Counted from the stretch's first letter, positions 22,942-34,031 are shown. The stretch: DNA of 64,000 bases from Linnemannia schmuckeri (GCA_029449235.1 JANATG010000017.1:946001-1010000); one strand, 5' to 3'. Numbers and translations: made by a program. The notes: generated by a model from the letters alone, not told the origin.

Positions 22942-23267
22942 TGTTTCACGGGGGAGGGCTCGCGGCAGAATTATAGGAACGTTGTCAGTTCCACAATCGG
23001 TTCTACAAAACTGGACTCTATGCGATGCAGATGCTATCCGTTAGTCCAGTGTCTATACAGTAAAGGAGACCATGTATTATTGTTATCTCTTATGAAGGGT
23101 TTGTTACCTATGCGATGCAGATGCTATCCGTTAGTCCAGTGTCTATACAGTAAAGGAGACAAAGAACAACGAACAGCTTCTACCCCACATAAATACTACT
23201 CTAGAAGAACGATCGGCTACACTACTATGACGTCATCATTCTGGAGGGTGCCACCAAATTTGTAACA
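22942..23267 (+). mobile_element. 326-bp element with 4-bp target duplication, copy 2
   Basis: Same sequence as 11907-12232, flanked by CTTT on both sides (22938-22941 and 23268-23271). The apparent identity of the copies implies recent movement or gene conversion. The internal direct repeat of about 52 bp is kept in both copies. Confidence 0.8.
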
Positions 23268-23617
23268 CTTTATAAGGCAATATTAAGGGGCGCCCTCTCA
23301 AGGCACCTCACAGACGTCCTTTTTTAAAAATAATGAACTGACTTTCTAGCGCCCAGTGACCAGGGGAAGAAGGGTATCGACGCTCTGGCTGGTCGCCAAA
23401 GTAGTAACGCGTCAGTCCAGGCCCCATCACCTTGACGCGCCGAACAAGTCTCAGTCGCTTAGCAGACCCACATCAATATTAACATCCTCTAGTGATTTAC
23501 TGATGATTCAGACCTGTATGAAATCAACGTCACGTCACATACCAGCCTTTTTTTTTTTTTTTTTTTTTTTGTTTTTCTACTTTCATATTCCTTTTAAAAC
23601 AACCCATCAAACCAACC

Positions 23618-25465
23618 ATGGACTCCGCATGCAGCACATTCTTCGGCATCCCCGAACTGGTCGCCTCTCTCGCCCACTTCCTTTCAAAACAGGATTTAAT
23701 TCAACTTTCACGGGCAAACCGCGCAATCAATAGCGTCTGTTCTCCGCTCACATGGCAATCCGTCAACGTCGAATCAAAACATGCCATCAAACTCCTCAAC
23801 TCTCCAGAAGCACTACACGCATTTGGCAACAACATCACCTCAGTACGCTCCATCACCCTGAGGCCCAAGTTCTCGTGGTACTACCTTTACACCCTCTGGG
23901 CTTATCTCAACACCACCGCTTGGCCACCCCACCGAGTCATTTTAACCGACGCCCTCGCTCATAAGGATTGGGGCGGAATGCTCTATGCACCCTGCCTAAA
24001 GATACGGCGTCTACCGCCCTTGCTCCGTCTGAATCGACTCGAGGCGTCATTGGCCAGTGTTTATAAGGAAAAAATGATGCCGGATCTTCCAGACTATGAT
24101 TACGACAAGCACGTTCATCAACTCTTATGGCTTGTACGACTTAACAGCGGTACCTTGACACATGTAACATTGACAAGCTTGAGCCTCGGTACGTTTAAGG
24201 CGGTACGGGATGTGTGCAGGACAATATCACGACTTCACAACCTCAGGTTCCTACGACTGAGTTGCATGGTCACACGTCAGGACTACGAGACCCTCTTTCT
24301 CAGTTGTCCGAGCTCCTTGGTCGAACTCAGCTTGGCGTATAAAGTTGACGGTCCAGGATCCGTTCGGGTTTCCGTCCCAGTGACAGGAGATTGGGATTTC
24401 GATCAAGGACCTCTCGTTCTGCGCGAAACACCTCTCCATCATCTCGTGTACCTCGTCCTTCCCGAAAGTTCAGCTCTCGACATGGCTCCAGTCATCCGTA
24501 CAATCTTTGGTCACTCTCCTGCTCTCGAGTCCATACAGCTTCCTCGTTTCGACTTTTACGATATACCGTCAATCATCAAGGCGATCACCGAGTTCTGTCC
24601 ACATCTCTCGCACATGTCATTTCCACAAGGCGGCCGAGACTATAAAATTACAGGCCTTCTCGAGGGATTCCCAGTCCAGCGACTGCGCAGTCTCAATTGT
24701 TCCTTTCTCGTCGATCCTGATTCGAAGTCAATGCTCGCTACCTGGACAAGACATTCGACCACCATGCGGAGGATCGAGTGTACCAACATGAGAGGATTCT
24801 CAAGCTCGATCATCAAAGGTGCGCTGACGACTTGTGAGGCCCTAGAGACTTTTAAGGTGACGGGTAGCCAAGGAGGCATTTACTTGACGCTTGGCGATGC
24901 GGTTGAATCCGAATGGGTCTGTAAACGGCTTCAAGTGTTGGACGTTATTGTTTTGATCAATGCGAATGAAAGAAGTCCTAAGTTTACGACCGACCCAAGC
25001 AAGGAGACATGGACCGAAGACGACCATCGCAAGTGGGAGGTTCTCGGGAAGCTTTATTCCCAAATCGGATCCCTGACGGAGCTTCAGGTGTTGGACCTCC
25101 AAACTGTGTCGCATCACTATCAGCCAGTACCATCCTCCGAGGCAGTCTTTCCTGGACTGTTCGCCTTGGAAGATCTGGAGAGTGGGAAGATAGGACATTT
25201 GTCGAAACTTTCGGGGCTAACCAAGCTGCGAGTACTTCGAGGATCTGTTCGATGGACAATTCCAGAGGTAATGGAGAGACTTGGCAAGCGCGAGGTGGAT
25301 TGGTTTGTTGACCACCTGCCTGCTCTCAGGGAGGCGACATTTATTCTTCAGAACAACAACGGAATGATTGGAGCGCGCCCCATTCGTCAGCTTCTGCGAA
25401 CCCTGGAGAAAAAGAGACCTGAACTCCAGTTTTGTCGTACTGTTTCTAAGAATCCTAAGAAGTAG
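23618..25465 (+). CDS. F-box/leucine-rich-repeat protein, 615 residues
   Basis: Intact single-exon gene. An F-box-like segment lies at about residues 9-50 (GIPELVASLAHFLSKQDLIQ then LSRANRAINSVCSPLTWQSV); F-box proteins recruit targets to SCF ubiquitin ligases through Skp1. The rest is a series of leucine-rich repeats (LRFLRLSCMV, LVELSLAY, LQVLDVIV, LQVLDLQTV, LTKLRVLRG). No signal peptide. It starts at ATG 23618 in CCAACCATGG context, about 45 nt after a run of about 24 T. Two fragments related to this gene lie at 25862-26287 and 36667-37077. The target is unknown. Confidence 0.75.
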   Translation: MDSACSTFFGIPELVASLAHFLSKQDLIQLSRANRAINSVCSPLTWQSVNVESKHAIKLLNSPEALHAFGNNITSVRSITLRPKFSWYYLYTLWAYLNTTAWPPHRVILTDALAHKDWGGMLYAPCLKIRRLPPLLRLNRLEASLASVYKEKMMPDLPDYDYDKHVHQLLWLVRLNSGTLTHVTLTSLSLGTFKAVRDVCRTISRLHNLRFLRLSCMVTRQDYETLFLSCPSSLVELSLAYKVDGPGSVRVSVPVTGDWDFDQGPLVLRETPLHHLVYLVLPESSALDMAPVIRTIFGHSPALESIQLPRFDFYDIPSIIKAITEFCPHLSHMSFPQGGRDYKITGLLEGFPVQRLRSLNCSFLVDPDSKSMLATWTRHSTTMRRIECTNMRGFSSSIIKGALTTCEALETFKVTGSQGGIYLTLGDAVESEWVCKRLQVLDVIVLINANERSPKFTTDPSKETWTEDDHRKWEVLGKLYSQIGSLTELQVLDLQTVSHHYQPVPSSEAVFPGLFALEDLESGKIGHLSKLSGLTKLRVLRGSVRWTIPEVMERLGKREVDWFVDHLPALREATFILQNNNGMIGARPIRQLLRTLEKKRPELQFCRTVSKNPKK

Positions 25466-25861
25466 AGAGTTGTCTTGCCTGCGGATCAAATTAATGAATG
25501 CCTCTACGTCATTTGAAAAAAAAATGCTTGAGAATATTGTCAATTGGGAGGTCGTTGTCAACTCTATTAGCCAAGCTGAGTTAGGTACTGCGTGTGAAAA
25601 AAGTTGTGTGCGGCTGCCTCACTCTCCTTCCTCCTACTCTCCCTTGTCCCTTTCTTGTCAATTGTGGCTAATGTTACACAAGGACCGATATACCAAAACA
25701 CACAAGAGCAAAATCAAGTCGCCTTCATGCACCGCCTCACCAAAAATAGCACCGCCCGCATTTTTGTTCACCTTTCGCTCACACTCTCACTCACACCCTA
25801 GCTCACATTTGAGCAAAAAAAAAGAGGTCATTTTTTTAGACGAGAGTCGTTATCCCTTCAT
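25466..25861. other. Intergenic between F-box gene and F-box fragment
   Basis: No gene. The segment 25600-25830 is pyrimidine-rich like a promoter of the lost downstream gene. Confidence 0.35.
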
Positions 25862-26287
25862 TTGAACCTTTCCTTTTCCATAAAGCCTCCCTATATCCGT
25901 TGTAGGAGCATATCCCCAAGCTTCGAAGGCAGGGAAGAAGACAAACTCCTATTCTGTGGTCCGCTCGAGATCACCTGGCTGTTTAACCTCAACCCATCTC
26001 TGACCCACGTTCGTCTGGACCAGCACGACACTAATTCCATCCCTGCGGCACACATTTTTTTGCATGCAGTCTCTGCCCTGACCTTGCTTCAGCACTTTGT
26101 TGTCTTCTTTCGAAATGGTCTTGTCGACTGGCAAGACATTGTTCGCGAGCTACTCCCGGTATTGCCCGTCTTCCTCGCATCGTTCCATCTCAAGCAGAAA
26201 CCCAGTCAATGCAACAATGACACTCCCACGAGACTACTGCCTGTATTAAAAGATAACCATAGGTTATCTGAGCGCGCTATTATTTAA
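25862..26287 (+). pseudogene. Fragment of an F-box/LRR-type gene
   Basis: A 141-codon frame whose middle reads ITWLFNLNPSLTHVRLDQ, followed by ALTLLQHFVVFF, typical leucine-rich-repeat phrasing. It lacks an F-box and the long repeat tail, and the start region is not natural. Best read as a truncated paralogue of the gene at 23618. Confidence 0.45.
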
Positions 26288-26584
26288 GAAAGTATGATAA
26301 AGATTCCCGAGGCAAAGAGAAATATTAATAGGTTGTTTTCATAGATACTTACCCACCTTACCTTGCAAAATGATGAAGCCAGGAGACATAGTGGTAAATC
26401 ATACCCGATGAACGCGGGGAGCACATATGCTGAAGCACTAGTCATTGTCAGTCTCAGTAACGAAGCCTGATCAGTATTTATTAACTGTACTTATAACAAA
26501 GCGGACAAAAGTAACAGTAAAGGTAACAAAGATGAAGGATTAGCATGTATTACAAAAGACAATGTACAATAATGACAGAGACCT

Positions 26585-26935
26585 CGCCGCAATCGGCAAT
26601 AAGAATCGGTTTGTTTCTTACTCACTAAAAATGTTACGGGCAGCTAAAGATAGTAAAGACAACGGGCTAGTAGACCAAGCGAGTATGCACAACGACACTA
26701 GTCATCTCCACAATCAGCAATAATGATCGGTTTATATTTGACCCTCTAAGAATGTTAAGAGAACACCATGAGGGCAATAACGACGACGAGTGAGTAAATC
26801 GGGCGAGGACGCATAGCAAGTTAATAGGTATTGCCACAACCAACAATAAGGGATCGATTTGTATCTTACACGCTAAGAATGTAAAGAGAGCACCATGAGT
26901 GTAACAAACATACAGGCCAATACAGTTAAGAATAG
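26585..26935. repeat. Degenerate tandem repeat, 121-126-bp unit, three copies
   Basis: The motif C-C-(A/G)-C-A-A-(T/C)-C-x-x-CAATAA followed by GATCGGTTT and CTAAGAATGT recurs at about 26585, 26706 and 26832. Units are diverged. The remaining bases from 26288 to 27195 hold no gene; a run of about 14 G lies near 27007. Confidence 0.65.
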
Positions 26936-27197
26936 CAACACGCCGCCCCCAAAAGCATCAATGAGACTTCATATAAATCTTTCAAGCTGTATGGAGCATG
27001 AGGAAAGGGGGGGGGGGGGGCAAGGTGATAAACTCTTCATAAGAAGAGTTGAAATGTACTCAAAGCGTAACGTTGTACAATCTTTGAGGATGCTTACGAC
27101 ACTGGAACAGCATTAGCCATGGATACGATCATGGCGAGTGTGATCCAAAGGGTAAGAATTGAGATGGCGATGCGTGAGGCCGTGGTTGTGTTTTGTA

Positions 27198-29387
27198 CAC
27201 TCCATTTTGCAGAAAAGTCCACTTTTCATAGGAAAAAGTGGATCTTTTACTGAATTGAAAATATAAGGGGGCGTTATTCAGTCCATTGTGATGGCTAGCT
27301 TTATCCTATATCCTTGCAAACTTTACCTTTATCTACATCAACAGCGCGAGCTTTTTTGTTCCAACATTTCCCATATGCCAAAAAACAAAGGACTCCGCAA
27401 CAGCGCCAATACACGTCCATGAGGCTTCCCTCTCTCGGACATCACATCTATGATCAACCAACTCAAGGACGGCAACTCAGCACCAACGGAAGAAGTGCAG
27501 ACGCTGGACTACTACTCACTTTTGGTTAAAGCCCGGTCTGGCGCCGACAACGCCATCGAACAACAACCTCAAAAACCAGCCAGACCGAAACGTCGTAAAG
27601 GCGAGAGAGGCGAAGGGTATACTCTAAGGCGACGGATGGAGCTGGTCGAGATCTTTTGCCATCTCAGTAGGAGAACAGACGTGAAGGTTACACCTGGCAA
27701 GCTCCATGAGTTCGTACATCTCCTCGTCTCCAGAAAGTTGATCATCCAGTGGAACAAGGACTTTGACAAGATTTGTTTTGATGTGGCGTATGGCCGAGGC
27801 AACAAATGTACACTATCAACAAATCCGACCGACCTGATACGATACATACTGGACAAAACTGTCTACGAGTGGCTATTAGAGGTCCGAAAGAAAAATGGTG
27901 TTGTCAGTGATCTTCAGCTTGAGGCCGCAGCGGGTTCTGTTCTTCATATTCTTACGGACTTCATTTACAGCTTCGACGATATCCCTCATGGTCGTACAAT
28001 CTCCTTACGCGTCGTGGCGTTCGAGGATGACACAGGAATGCGGTGTCGCCTACTGCAGTCTCAAAGGAGAAGCAGGATCTCTCGCAAGGACGCCATTGCA
28101 GAAAGGATGAACGAAATCCGCAACATACGCTCTAACTTCGAGCTCGACGACATCTATAACCGCGATGAGACTGGCATGTACCTCAGGGAGCTTTTCACAC
28201 GCTCTTACACCATGGAGGAGCTCGCGAGCGGTGCCAAACCAGAGTGGAGAACCGCGAATCGAGTGTCTGTTCTCCTCTGTGTCAACGCCACTGGATCTTA
28301 GCTTGTCCAAGCGGTAACGATAGAGGCTTTGAGACTCCTTGTCATGGGTAAGGCTTCAAACATGTTGTATCTTTGTTCTAAAAAAATGGAAATTAATTGT
28401 CAACTAATTACCTTGTCTTGTTTCTTGTTATTCTAGGTGCGCATCTTGCTTGAGGTATCCAACAATATCCTGAAGTCCCTATCACCTCGCTAAAACATGC
28501 AGATGGATACATGACCAAGGATCTATTCAAGGACTGGCTTCATTCTCTCGATGACACTCTCACCAACAGGAGTCTTCTGCTTATCGACTCATGTAGAGCG
28601 CACGGCAAACCTAGCGACAAGAACTCACTTACAGGAGAGATGTGGAAACATCTTCAGATCGAACGCCTGCCACCTCATTCGACATCCGTCACCCAACCTT
28701 TAGACCAAGGAATAATCTGCGTATTCAAACGACAATACCTCGAGATGCTCAGCAACAAAGCAGTTGCGCAAAAGTTCGCCACTGGGAAGAAGACTACCAA
28801 TGGCGAGGCATGGTCGCTTAATCCATACGCGTGATCTCATATCAAGGCTGCGACAGGGAGACATTGTTTTTGTAAAGCAGGAGTCCTCTCAAAGGCATAA
28901 GTTGACTGGCTGGAGCAAAACTCGTTGAACGTGAAAGAGCAAACATCACTGTATCCATCTATAGTAGATGCAGACACAAGTCAAGTCAAGAAGCGCTATG
29001 TGCGCTTGGTAGCTTCGGTCATGGACGGAGACAAGATTCCGTTTTCGCTCGCCAAGAATCAAAAGGATGGTCAGGATATGGTAGAGGAGATCAAACAGAA
29101 GGTGCTCGACAAGACCGCCAAGAGATACGGCTCGCAAGACGGAAGTTCATCCATCGAGTACGATGCTGTCGAGTCGTTCAAGTCCAAGCAAGGGGAGGAG
29201 CCTGTGGCGGCTATGCTGGTCAAGATGCTTGAGGATGAAGCTGCATTTGACCTAAAGGTAGTACGACATGTGATCCGTAAATCCAAGCAGAGATAATCTG
29301 GACTGAATAACACCACTTATATTTTCAATTCAGTAAAAAGATCCACTTTTTCCTATGAAAAGTGGATTTTTCTGCAAAATGAGAGTG
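27198..29387 (+). mobile_element. Tigger/pogo-like DNA transposon, degenerate, left arm copy
   Basis: 2190 bp, bounded by TA (27196-27197 and 29388-29389) with inverted repeats of about 88 bp (27198-27285 and 29300-29387). Each inverted repeat holds an imperfect palindrome (TCCACTTTT ... AAAAAGTGGA). The inside encodes a broken transposase of the DDE_1 type. An inverted copy of the same length is at 34032-36221 with the same lesions. Confidence 0.85.
27450..29296 (+). pseudogene. Broken Tigger/pogo-like transposase (DDE_1 family), left arm
   Basis: Pieces in order: 27450-28301 (283 codons) with a basic segment and a CENP-B-like DNA-binding region, ending with the first catalytic Asp region IYNRDETGMYL and the typical NRVSVLLCVNATGS; 28511-28834 with the second catalytic region LLLIDSCRAHG and SVTQPLDQGI; and 28925-29296, a C-terminal tail. 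A spliceable intron (GTAAGG ... TTCTAG, about 28348-28437) joins the first and second parts. Even with it, in-frame stops remain (TAG at 28299, a TGA just after the acceptor, and two between the last parts). The enzyme cannot be made in one piece. Confidence 0.75.
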
Positions 29388-29520
29388 TAAGGGAAATGTT
29401 AAGTCACATGACATGATTTTAATAGCTGCGAGCAAGCGAGCAAATGCTCAAGCAATACTCGAGCAACGAGCGAGCGAGGAATAAAGAAAAAAATCCGCTC
29501 GCTCCAACTTCTGAACGATA

Positions 29521-29808
29521 TTCTTGCAAAATAAGATGGTGGCTAGGCGGCGGTGGCGGCGCCTTAGATTAGCAGTCATATTCTTTGTAGACATAGGATT
29601 AGTAGTGTGCCCAGCCCTCTTGTCTGCTCTTTGTCCTTTTACACATCACTTCTTGGACGAGAGCAGTACTGACAAGAGTTTCGCTGGCGCGCTGCAGTGT
29701 ATCATTTCGTGTGGTTCGTTAGGACACTATTATCACTACCCCCGTACCAATTGAGGACTTAACAGCAGTCCTACAACTTTGGCCTTCGACCCTCTCCTCG
29801 AGTAGCAA
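29521..29808 (+). mobile_element. TA-flanked 288-bp element, copy 2 (left arm)
   Basis: Same family as 11602-11889, same length, bounded by TA at 29519-29520 and 29809-29810. It lies 131 bp from the Tigger-like element. Both, with the 131 bp between them, recur inverted at 33614-36221. Confidence 0.75.
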
Positions 29809-30781
29809 TATCAAAATATGCTTAAGGGGTTCATTTTTGCCTTTGCGAAAATTGTGTTCATCCGGAATCGAACCTCCAACTGTCGGGTGTAAACATATGA
29901 GTTCCAATTTCCGGAAATGACTTGGAATTTCTGGAGATGTGGCTAGGTTGCATCAACGAACCCATGTCCCCGATGTAATCTTTTCTTCATGCCTACCCAC
30001 CTTGCTCAACGCTAATCTTTTGGGCTCCGAAAAAAAAGAGGCTCAGCGAAAAAAGGGGTACCGTGGGAAAAAATAGTTGGGCAACAGAATGCGCTTGTAG
30101 CATTTTGATTGTGATGACGTCAAAATGCACCCTGCGACATTCTCTGATGTTGACTTACTAACCAATCACTCAAGCTGAAGTCAACGAGAATAAGGGAGGG
30201 AATTATTGATGACAGATACCAACAGGTCTTTTATAGTCCATGGTAGTACCGATCACAGAGATTCATTAATTGTCGTGGAAATAAAAAGGGAAGTGCGACT
30301 CAGGTGCACAGTGCCTGAGCCCCCCACCAGTTTGAAACACCACACACCCATCTTTCGGCAAGAGTCTTAACTGAACGAAGCACATTCACGGACACTTATA
30401 CCACTTTCCTCCTCGCTTAATGGATGGTCCTCATTGTTTGTTCTTGTCTGCAGTGCTGCAGTCTGCTGAGGTCTACTGCGGTCTACTGCGGTCTACTGCG
30501 GTCTACTGCGGTCTACTGCGGTCTACTGCGGTCTACTGCGGTCTACTGCGGTAAACAGCGGTAAACTGCGGATATTCTCCTAGATCTACAGTATTGTTTA
30601 GTTACCATGAAGGAGATAACAACATCAATAGGAGCGACAGCTCAAAGAAGAATAGTAAAGCTCACAAAAAAATAGTCCTAATGACAATCCATCACTCTTT
30701 TTATTTATATTAATACAGTATATTTCACTCTGTTCTTTCGTCTTCTTCCTCTGAATCATTGCTTTTCCCCTTCTTTTTGCC
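29809..30781. other. Spacer with F-box gene promoter
   Basis: No gene. Near 29861 a T-loop-like sequence resembles part of a tRNA, but no full cloverleaf forms. The 10-bp tandem repeat at 30471 is listed separately. The last 100 nt before 30782 are pyrimidine-rich. Confidence 0.4.
30471..30570. repeat. Tandem repeat, 10-bp unit, ten copies
   Basis: GTCTACTGCG is repeated eight times without change from 30471 to 30550, followed by two altered units (GTAAACAGCG, GTAAACTGCG). The period is close to one helical turn. It lies about 210 bp upstream of the F-box gene start. Confidence 0.95.
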
Positions 30782-32434
30782 ATGACTCATCATCCACTCG
30801 ACATTTCGGAGCTGAGGCTGCACATCGCCCAATACCTGTCACTTGCAGACTATAAGACGTGCGCACTGGTGCGCAAGGCGTGGTATGACGATTTTCAATC
30901 ACTCGTCTGGGAACGGCTCTCGTTGGGCATCCCTCTCCAAAGCACGCAGTTGTTATCCTCCTCCTTGGACGACCAGACTCAGCAACGAGTTCGAGAAATA
31001 GACGACCTTTGCAAGAACGCGCACTTGGTCAAGCATCTCACTACGTGGATCATACACGAAATCGCCAAAGAGCAGTATGAGACCTTGCTTGAGCGATTCG
31101 ACCACCTTGTCACTCTCGAGGCATGGGCAAGCGACAGGGACGGTTGGGAAGCTTTCAAGAAGTTGATTCGACGAAACGCCGGACTGCAGCAAGTAAAGCT
31201 CAACGACTCCTCGAGGCATTGGCGCAACATTGCGGATCCGGACCTGCACACGGCACTTTCTGAAGGGAAGCATGCGCAGTTGCGCCGTCTTGATATTACA
31301 TGTGAGACAACGGTCGCCTCTTTGTTGAGCATCTTGGAGGCCTGCCCGGCTCTGGACGAGCTCGTTGTCGATCGCAGTCTGGCGACTTGCTCCGAGATTG
31401 AACGGGACAGTGACTACAAAAAGCAGGAAGAAGAGGAGGGTTACACAAATTTATCAATACCTTCAATAACCACTACCGCAACATCGGCATCAACATTCTC
31501 ACTCCGGCAATTCCTTGTCAAGGCCAACGTCAGCGACCCTGCGTTGATTGGCCTTCTGAAGCGATGTCCTCGCCTCTGGCGTCTGGGATTCAACGCATTG
31601 GCTGACGTGATCCATCAAGGGATTTGTACTTTGCTTCAAGCGGGCCTTCTACCAAACCTGAACACGGTCCACTTTGCACGCCAGTTTTTGAGCTGTCCCC
31701 GACATTCAGATATCCTATTCTCGATCCTACCACAACAACTGAGGGAGGTTGAGATCGAGGATCCGTATCCGGACATGGTCGTTGCACTCTATGAGCGCCA
31801 GGGCCAAACGCTGGAGAGGATCCGGTTCTCCAACGTGCCCAACCCGATCGGCTTTGCCGGGTTCCTGGTCCATTGTCCCAAGCTCAAGCAAGTCGAGGTG
31901 TCGATGAGTGGTCAGGGGTATGCCGACCTTCGATATTTGATCGCGTCGCCATGGGCATGCCTTGACCTGGAGGTGCTCGATGTCAAGTCCCTGGGGCTTT
32001 CGAAGGAGGTCCCTTCCTCAGATCCAGGAGCACCTCCGCCAGAATGGATACTTGGGTTGGCGGCAGACGAGAAGAACGAGGACGCACCGGGCTGTCCCGA
32101 GTGGGAGCAAGCTCAGATTGTGTTTATGAAGCGATTGGGTGAGATGAGCAAGTTGCGCAAGCTTAAGATTGGTGACACCGAGTCGTCGCTGACTTGGAGT
32201 TTGTCGACAGGTTTTGCCTATCTTGCGGAGCTTTCGGCACTGGAGGAGGCTGACTTTGGTGCGCGATCAAAGGTCGACAGCATTGCCGAGCTTGAGTTTA
32301 TGAAGGACTGCTGGCCAAATCTGCAAAAGATGCTTAGCGCACAGCTGGCACCTGGTGAGCGGAAATGGCTGGACGAGAACTGGCCCGAGCTGATCGTCGA
32401 AACAAAGTCGGTGAGTGGATCCGCGCAGGAATGA
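30782..32434 (+). CDS. F-box/leucine-rich-repeat protein, 550 residues
   Basis: Intact single-exon gene. An F-box lies at residues about 5-45 (PLDISELRLHIAQYLSLADY, then TCALVRKAWYDDF, LVWERL). Leucine-rich repeats follow (LRRLDITCET, PALDELVVD, CPRLWRLGFN, LEVLDVKSLGL, LRKLKIGDTE). No signal peptide. It is probably a Skp1-binding substrate receptor with unknown targets. The gene sits alone in the 3.8-kb space between the two inverted transposon arms. It is only distantly related to the F-box gene at 23618, so it is not a local duplicate. Confidence 0.75.
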   Translation: MTHHPLDISELRLHIAQYLSLADYKTCALVRKAWYDDFQSLVWERLSLGIPLQSTQLLSSSLDDQTQQRVREIDDLCKNAHLVKHLTTWIIHEIAKEQYETLLERFDHLVTLEAWASDRDGWEAFKKLIRRNAGLQQVKLNDSSRHWRNIADPDLHTALSEGKHAQLRRLDITCETTVASLLSILEACPALDELVVDRSLATCSEIERDSDYKKQEEEEGYTNLSIPSITTTATSASTFSLRQFLVKANVSDPALIGLLKRCPRLWRLGFNALADVIHQGICTLLQAGLLPNLNTVHFARQFLSCPRHSDILFSILPQQLREVEIEDPYPDMVVALYERQGQTLERIRFSNVPNPIGFAGFLVHCPKLKQVEVSMSGQGYADLRYLIASPWACLDLEVLDVKSLGLSKEVPSSDPGAPPPEWILGLAADEKNEDAPGCPEWEQAQIVFMKRLGEMSKLRKLKIGDTESSLTWSLSTGFAYLAELSALEEADFGARSKVDSIAELEFMKDCWPNLQKMLSAQLAPGERKWLDENWPELIVETKSVSGSAQE

Positions 32435-32749
32435 AGACATGCGTTTACTGCAGACCATGATGCCCATCTAATAAAACGTGATTGATTTTGAGGACAATAC
32501 GAATTGAGCTCCTCAAAAAATCGGCCTGATCCTGGGATGACCCAGAATATAGGAGAATAGTAGCATACTATTCGCTCGCGATTACTTGTGATGAAGTTGT
32601 CATTGGGGGTCGTATCTCCTTAGCTGCTTTGAGTGGAAGATCGAAAACCGCGGGCTTGAGATATTGCGCTTTTCTTTTGCGGCGTTGTTACTATTCCACT
32701 GTTGATTGAGCACACTCGGAGGTTACATTCATCAAAAGACGGATGATTA
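32435..32749. other. 3' region of the F-box gene
   Basis: Convergent to the broken minus-strand frame that follows; an AATAAAA at 32470-32476 is a candidate polyadenylation signal. Nothing else is seen. Confidence 0.4.
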
Positions 32750-33286
32750 TTAGATTCTTCTTAGTTCTACTGTGCTGCTTGTTCGCGCTTTCGTGATACT
32801 GTTGTTGTTCAGGGTGAAGGCATTAATCAGTCCACGCACACTGCTCAGATGATTCAGCTTCCTCTGAATGCTTCTTTTGCTCATGCAGCTCATGGTCGTC
32901 CAGTTGTAAAATTCACTCTGTATGCACAGCCGTAATCTCCGTATTGCCTTGATCGAGCTCTGGTTTTCCATGAAGAGGACCAACTTGATCCTTTCTGGAC
33001 CATTCACTAGCACCGCTTCCTCAAAGACGTTCGTCAAATGCTGCAAAAAATCGGGCTATCGCTGTAGAACTTCCGCAGGTGTCTTCGGACGGTCGTTTTT
33101 CGGTCTAAATTTGGATCGCTCAGAATCTTCATCAGTGTTGCTTGAGACCGCCATTGTACAGTATTCATCTTTCTGTATGTTGATGAACGGCAAAGCTTGC
33201 TGCGTCAACTCTACATTCTTTTGTCGCCACCACTCCTGCTTTTTTCGATGTACCTTATCGGTCACTCTCTTCCCTTTTTTTCTCAT
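32750..33286 (-). pseudogene. Reading frame of about 178 codons with one internal TAG
   Basis: A single minus-strand frame from ATG 33286 to the stop at 32750 is broken only by a TAG at about 33056-33058. The first part is basic (MRKKGKRVTDKVHRKKQEWW) and the second reads LTNVFEEAVLVNGPERIKLV. The family is not recognised. The part after the stop keeps protein-like composition, so decay is recent, or the stop is a single-base error. Confidence 0.4.
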
Positions 33287-33613
33287 ATCGCCTTGGTTTT
33301 TTACAATTGAGCCTATTCTCTGATTTTTTTCGCATGATTGTCATTTTCATATAAAAACCAAGAATCCTTCCTTTTTTTTATTGGGTTTCACACTTTTGCG
33401 AAATGGTCAAGGGTGCTTGGTTGGTGGTTTGGACGGAATAGCTACTGAAAATATATTAGGTATTATTAACTGGCTTGTGGCAGCCAAGCGTTCATAGCGA
33501 CGTTGCTTTTTGATCCTTCGATGCTGCTTCAGTCGATGCTTTGTTCACATGTTGAAATTTATTTTTATTTAAGGGGTTCGTCTCTTCAGTCTGTCCGCTG
33601 AACCTAGTTTGTA

Positions 33614-33898
33614 TTATTCAGGGAGAGGGTCGAAGGCCAAAGTTGTAGGACTGCTGTTAAGTCCTCAATTGGTACGGGGGTAGTGATAATAGTGTCCTAA
33701 CGAACCACACGAAATGATACACTGCAGCGCGCCAGCGAAACTCTTGTCAGTACTGCTCTCGTCCAAGAAGTGATGTGTAAAAGGACAAAGAGCAGACAAG
33801 AGGGCTGGGCACACTACTAATCCTATGTCTACAAAGAATATGACTGCTAATCTAAGGCGCCGCCACCGCCGCCTAGCCACCATCTTATTTTGCAAGAA
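33614..33898 (-). mobile_element. TA-flanked element, copy 3 (right arm, 285 bp)
   Basis: Inverted copy of 29521-29808, bounded by TA at 33612-33613 and 33899-33900. Identical to the left arm except for a few changes and an apparent 3-nt loss at its inner end. Confidence 0.75.
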
Positions 33899-34031
33899 TA
33901 TCGTTCAGAAGTTGGAGCGAGCGGATTTTTTTCTTTATTCCTCGCTCGCTCGTTGCTCGAGTATTGCTTGAGCATTTGCTCGCTTGCTCGCAGCTATTAA
34001 AATCATGTCATGTGACTTAACATTTCCCTTA

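Noticed and set aside
29524..29754. 76-codon ORF repeated in the TA-flanked elements
   Set aside because: Not kept in the diverged copies at 11602 and 41425 with coding-type changes; it follows from sequence identity of the element.
29855..29905. tRNA-like T-loop (minus strand GGTTCGATTCC) at about 29870
   Set aside because: The T stem does not pair and no acceptor or D arm can be formed around it.
30471..30570. CRISPR-like array
   Set aside because: The repeats are contiguous without spacers, in a eukaryotic genome; the same holds for the 19-bp and 11-bp arrays.
7733..33286. TAG read as a sense codon
   Set aside because: Well-supported genes here end in TAG (second peptide precursor, repeat protein, kelch protein, COQ8), so TAG is a normal stop; the interrupted frames are better explained as decay.
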